DNA of 36,581 bases from Allobosea sp. 67-29 (GTDB lineage Bacteria; Pseudomonadota; Alphaproteobacteria; Rhizobiales; Beijerinckiaceae): assembly GCF_001898115.1 (NCBI RefSeq), contig NZ_MKSQ01000002.1, positions 1 to 36,581 of the forward strand, read 5' to 3'. Both the position numbers and the translations under genes were made by a program. Under the pieces are notes generated by a model that was given only the letters and a program-made list of their open reading frames with translations, had not been told where the DNA came from and did not search any database. Below are positions 33,884-36,581 of the stretch, piece after piece (position 1 is the first letter of the stretch; the number at the start of each line of letters is the position of its first letter).

Positions 33884-34801
33884 TCAGGACGAGGGCGGGT
33901 GCCGCGCCGCGCGGATCGCGGCGAAGCGCGGCCAGAGGATATTGATGCACAGGCCGGACATCACGAGCCCGGCAGCGGCGAACTTCCAGCCAGGCAGCGG
34001 CTCGCCCAGCCAGAGCGCGGCGGCGCCCATGCCGAAGACCGGGACGAGCAGCGCCGTCGGTGCGACGGTTGCGGCCGCATAGCGCGAGAGCAGCCAGCCC
34101 CAGACGGCATAGCCGAACATGACGTTGCCGACCGCCTGCCAGATCGCCGCCGCCCAGGCGGCGGCCGGGGCATGGACGAGGCCGTCGCGGATCGCCGGCC
34201 AGCCTTCGATCAGCCAGGACAGCGCGACCAGCGGCGGGATCGCAAAGAGGCTGGTCCAGACCACATAGGCGAGCATGTCGACCTTGGGCGTGCTGCGCGC
34301 GACGATATTGCCGGCAGCCCAGCACAAGGCGGCGCCGAGCACGAGCACGATGCCGAGCGGCGTCGTCGAGCCGTCGGTGTGCCAGAGGATGACGCCGATG
34401 CCGATGCCGGCCAGAGCAAGTCCGGCGAACTGGAAGGGCTGCACGCGCTCATGCGTGATCGCGGCCGCCAGCAGGATGGTGAAGAAGGGCTGCGACTGCA
34501 CCACGAGCGAGGCGAGGCCCGGCGCGATATAGCCCTTGATCGCGAAGAAGAGCAGGCCGAACTGGCCGGCGCCGATCAGGACGCCATAGGCGGCGAGCTT
34601 GCTCCACGGCACATCCGGGCGCTTCAGGAAGAAGACCGCCGGCAGGAGCGCGAAGGTGAAGCGCAGCGCCGCGAAGAGCAGCGGCGGGAAGTGCTCGACG
34701 CCGATATGGATGACGACGAAATTCGTGCCCCAGACCACCATGACGGCCAGCGTGAGCAGCGCGTCGCGGAAGGAGAGCGTTGTCGGGAGGGCTGGCTGCA
34801 C
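33884..34801 (-). CDS. EamA/DMT-family transporter
   Basis: The 305-residue product has about ten hydrophobic segments in two EamA repeats. First repeat: LLTLAVMVVWGTNFVVIHIGVEHFPPLLFAALRFTFALLPAVFFL; second starts PLGIVLVLGAALCWAAGNIVARS. Highest resemblance is to EamA/YdeD-like exporters of cysteine pathway metabolites and to other drug/metabolite transporters; substrate unknown. The GTG start at 34801 has no clear Shine-Dalgarno, so the N-terminus may be different by a few residues. It is convergent with the cNMP-domain gene, 9 bases between stops, and upstream of no gene in its orientation except across a 116-base gap from xthA. Confidence 0.88.
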   Translation of the reverse strand: MQPALPTTLSFRDALLTLAVMVVWGTNFVVIHIGVEHFPPLLFAALRFTFALLPAVFFLKRPDVPWSKLAAYGVLIGAGQFGLLFFAIKGYIAPGLASLVVQSQPFFTILLAAAITHERVQPFQFAGLALAGIGIGVILWHTDGSTTPLGIVLVLGAALCWAAGNIVARSTPKVDMLAYVVWTSLFAIPPLVALSWLIEGWPAIRDGLVHAPAAAWAAAIWQAVGNVMFGYAVWGWLLSRYAAATVAPTALLVPVFGMGAAALWLGEPLPGWKFAAAGLVMSGLCINILWPRFAAIRAARHPPSS

Positions 34802-34917
34802 GGGACTGGCTTCGCCTGAGGTTTCGCGCAGCCAATATCACGCGGGTCGGCCCGACGGTTAGGGCTGCCCGGCATGGCCGAGGGGCCGGTGCGGCATGGA
34901 GCCCCACCCGGCTTCAG

Positions 34918-35733
34918 TCAGAGCTCCAGCTTCACCGTGACCGGGACGTGGTCGGAGGGGCGCTCCCAGCCACGCGCCTCGCGCAGGAAGGCAAGGTCGC
35001 GCAGCGCGGGCTTCAGCCCGTCCGAGAGCCAGATATGGTCGAGCCGGCGGCCGCGATCGGAGGCGGCCCAGTCCTGCGCGCGGTAGCTCCACCAGGAGTA
35101 GAGCTTCTCGGGCTCCGGCCGCAGGGTGCGGGCCGCATCGGTCCAGCCGAGCTCGCTGCGCAGCTTCTCCAGCGTCGTCGTCTCGATCGGCGTGTGGCTG
35201 ACGACGTCGAGGAGCTGCTTGTGGCTCCAGACGTCGTGCTCGTAGGGGGCGATGTTGAGGTCGCCGACCAGGATCGCCGGCCGGTCAGCCGGCTTCTTCG
35301 CGATGCCCCAGGCGCCGATCTCGTCGAGGAAGGCGAGCTTGTGGGCGAACTTGTCGTTCCTGGCGGGGTCGGGAACGTCGCCGCCGGCGGGAATATAGAA
35401 ATTGTGGATCGCGATGCCGGCGGCGGCGCCGGCCGCCTGGTCGAGCGTCACCGTCATGTGCCGGGCGTCGTTGCGCCCGCACATCGACATCGCCTCCTTC
35501 TCGCTGAAGGGCAATTTCGAGAGGATGGCGACGCCGTTATAGCCCTTCTGGCCGATGAAGGCCTGGTGGACATAGCCGAGCTGGTGGAAAGCCTTGGCCG
35601 GGAACTGCTCGTCCGGCGTCTTGGTCTCCTGCAGGCAGAGGACGTCGGGCGCATAGCGGGTGAGAAACTCGCCGACCATGCCGATGCGCAGGCGGACGGA
35701 ATTGATGTTCCAGCTCGTGACGGTGAGTTGCAC
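34918..35733 (-). CDS. xthA: Exodeoxyribonuclease III
   Basis: The 271-residue product is an AP endonuclease/3'-5' exonuclease in base excision repair. Motifs: TSWNINSVRLR (residues 6-16), VLCLQETKTPDEQFP with the metal-binding Glu, GYNGVAILSK, NFYIPAGG, LVGDLNIAPYEHDVW with the catalytic Asp-Asn pair, and the final SDHVPVTVKLEL with catalytic His. A GTG start at 35733 gives the family N-terminus MQLTVTSWNINSVR. The order lolA-xthA is common in Rhizobiales, downstream of ftsK. Gap to LolA is 81 bases. Confidence 0.96.
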   Translation of the reverse strand: MQLTVTSWNINSVRLRIGMVGEFLTRYAPDVLCLQETKTPDEQFPAKAFHQLGYVHQAFIGQKGYNGVAILSKLPFSEKEAMSMCGRNDARHMTVTLDQAAGAAAGIAIHNFYIPAGGDVPDPARNDKFAHKLAFLDEIGAWGIAKKPADRPAILVGDLNIAPYEHDVWSHKQLLDVVSHTPIETTTLEKLRSELGWTDAARTLRPEPEKLYSWWSYRAQDWAASDRGRRLDHIWLSDGLKPALRDLAFLREARGWERPSDHVPVTVKLEL

Positions 35734-35814
35734 GCGAAGATTCCGGCAAAGAGGGAGGCCGGAAACTGGGTCGTCGCATCATAAAAGGCAAGCCGTTTCG
35801 GCCCGCCTGCCGGT

Positions 35815-36581
35815 TCAGAGCGTGCGCTGGTAGTCGATCACGAAATTCTTCGGGTCGGCGCGGCGCTGCAGGCTGAGATTGTAGAGCGAAACCGCGGTCT
35901 CGTAACCTTGCGGGTCGACCACGACCCACTGCCGCAGCTCGTTGGCGGCGAGATCGAACTTCAGCGTGATCTTCGAGGTGCCGCCGAGCGTCGAGCGATC
36001 CTCGATCCGCACAGACAGGATGTCGCCGTCGACGCTGGCGCCGGTGATCGTTCCCTCGCGGCTCAGATCCATCTTCTCGCGCAGCAGGAATTTCAGCGGG
36101 GTCTGGCCGATCGAATAGACGTCCTGCGTTCCCAGGCGCTTGTCGCGCACGGCGACCGAGGTGCCGTCGGCGATCACCTCGGTCGTCGCCGGCGGCTCGT
36201 ATTCGAAGCGCATCTTGCCGGGGCGCTGGATATAGACGCGGCCCTCCAGGCGCTTCCCGTTATTGGCGAACTGGATGAAGTTGCCCTGAAGCGTGGTGAA
36301 GCTGTTGAGATAGGCGTTGAGCCGCTCGATCGCCTCTTCCTGCGTCGCAGGCGGCGGGAGCTTCGTCTTGGCCGGCGTCGCAACCGGCTTCGCAGCCTCG
36401 GGCCTGGGGGCCTGCGCCACGGGGGCGGGGTTCGCCGCGGCTGCCGGGGCAGCGGCGGGCGCGGGCGAGGCTTCGTTGGAGGCCGTGCGCGCCAGGCCCA
36501 GCCCCGCCGGCCGAGTGGGCGGAAGGGGAATCGGGCGTGCTGCGGCAGGCTTGGCCGTCACGGGCTTCGGCGGCTGCAGCT
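35815..36581 (-). CDS. Outer-membrane lipoprotein carrier LolA-like protein (5' end outside window)
   Basis: The last 255 or so codons are in the window and the frame stays open to its edge, so the N-terminal signal is missing. An Ala/Pro-rich region of about 75 residues leads into the LolA domain: EEAIERLNAYLNSFTTLQGNFIQFANNGKRLEGRVYIQRPGKMRFEYEPP, then VYSIGQTPLKFLLREKMDLSREG and the C-terminal RQWVVVDPQGYETAVSLYNLSLQRRADPKNFVIDYQ. LolA ferries lipoproteins across the periplasm. The long Ala/Pro extension before the domain is more than the minimal family has. A GTG at 36561 is in frame but unlikely to be the start. Confidence 0.85.
   Translation of the reverse strand, partial: LQPPKPVTAKPAAARPIPLPPTRPAGLGLARTASNEASPAPAAAPAAAANPAPVAQAPRPEAAKPVATPAKTKLPPPATQEEAIERLNAYLNSFTTLQGNFIQFANNGKRLEGRVYIQRPGKMRFEYEPPATTEVIADGTSVAVRDKRLGTQDVYSIGQTPLKFLLREKMDLSREGTITGASVDGDILSVRIEDRSTLGGTSKITLKFDLAANELRQWVVVDPQGYETAVSLYNLSLQRRADPKNFVIDYQRTL

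Overview
The window is GC-rich (roughly two thirds G+C by eye), densely coded chromosomal DNA from an alphaproteobacterium, most probably order Hyphomicrobiales (a Bosea-like or related lineage; genus is inference). Nearly every gene is recognisable core housekeeping. No transposase, integrase, CRISPR array, rRNA or tRNA gene was seen.

The centrepiece is a 423-base gap (15405-15827) between the divergent genes for the PPDK regulatory protein and hemE. The gene order around it (dnaQ-coaE-aroE-maf-PSRP on one side, hemE-hemJ-rho-mnmE-mnmG-rsmG-parA-parB-holA on the other) is the order known around the Caulobacter-type chromosome origin. The gap itself holds a perfect DnaA box, degenerate DnaA boxes arranged as an inverted pair, a perfect CtrA full site (TTAA-N7-TTAA), seven GANTC (CcrM) sites in 285 bases, a 15/16 match to the ParB site parS, and AT-rich dyads. 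I call it oriC. A perfect parS lies 8.6 kb away inside rsmG, just upstream of parA-parB, and a weaker one follows pnp about 10 kb away on the other side.

Layout. 1-2300: tail of a chemotaxis receptor, a small Atu4866-like protein, and a divergent NAD(P)-binding reductase/HxlR regulator pair with an operator-like dyad. 2455-6016: rpsO, pnp and an FMN-binding PPOX-family protein. 6180-10086 (minus): an adenosine kinase-like PfkB protein, then the overlapping run timA-mltA-smr-HTH gene. 10344-11744: secB and a TerC-like membrane protein. 11749-15404 (minus): dnaQ, coaE, aroE, maf, PSRP, reading away from oriC. 15828-18799 (plus): hemE, hemJ, rho, also reading away from oriC. 18876-20879 (minus): DUF255 thioredoxin-domain protein. 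20912-26567: mnmE, mnmG, rsmG, parA, parB. 26574-30772 (minus): leuS-lptE-holA. 30926-33874: yggS, a VOC protein, an L,D-transpeptidase, a CenR-like response regulator and a tightly linked cyclic-nucleotide-binding domain protein. 33884-36581 (minus): EamA transporter, exonuclease III and a truncated LolA-like protein.

The genes join replication initiation and its cell-cycle control (oriC, CtrA and CcrM sites), segregation (parABS), replication machinery (dnaQ, holA), RNA metabolism (rpsO, pnp, rho, mnmE, mnmG, rsmG), haem synthesis and envelope biogenesis. I saw no clearly novel enzyme system. The most interesting signals are non-coding: the origin's regulatory architecture, the three parS-like sites, and several gene-start dyads.
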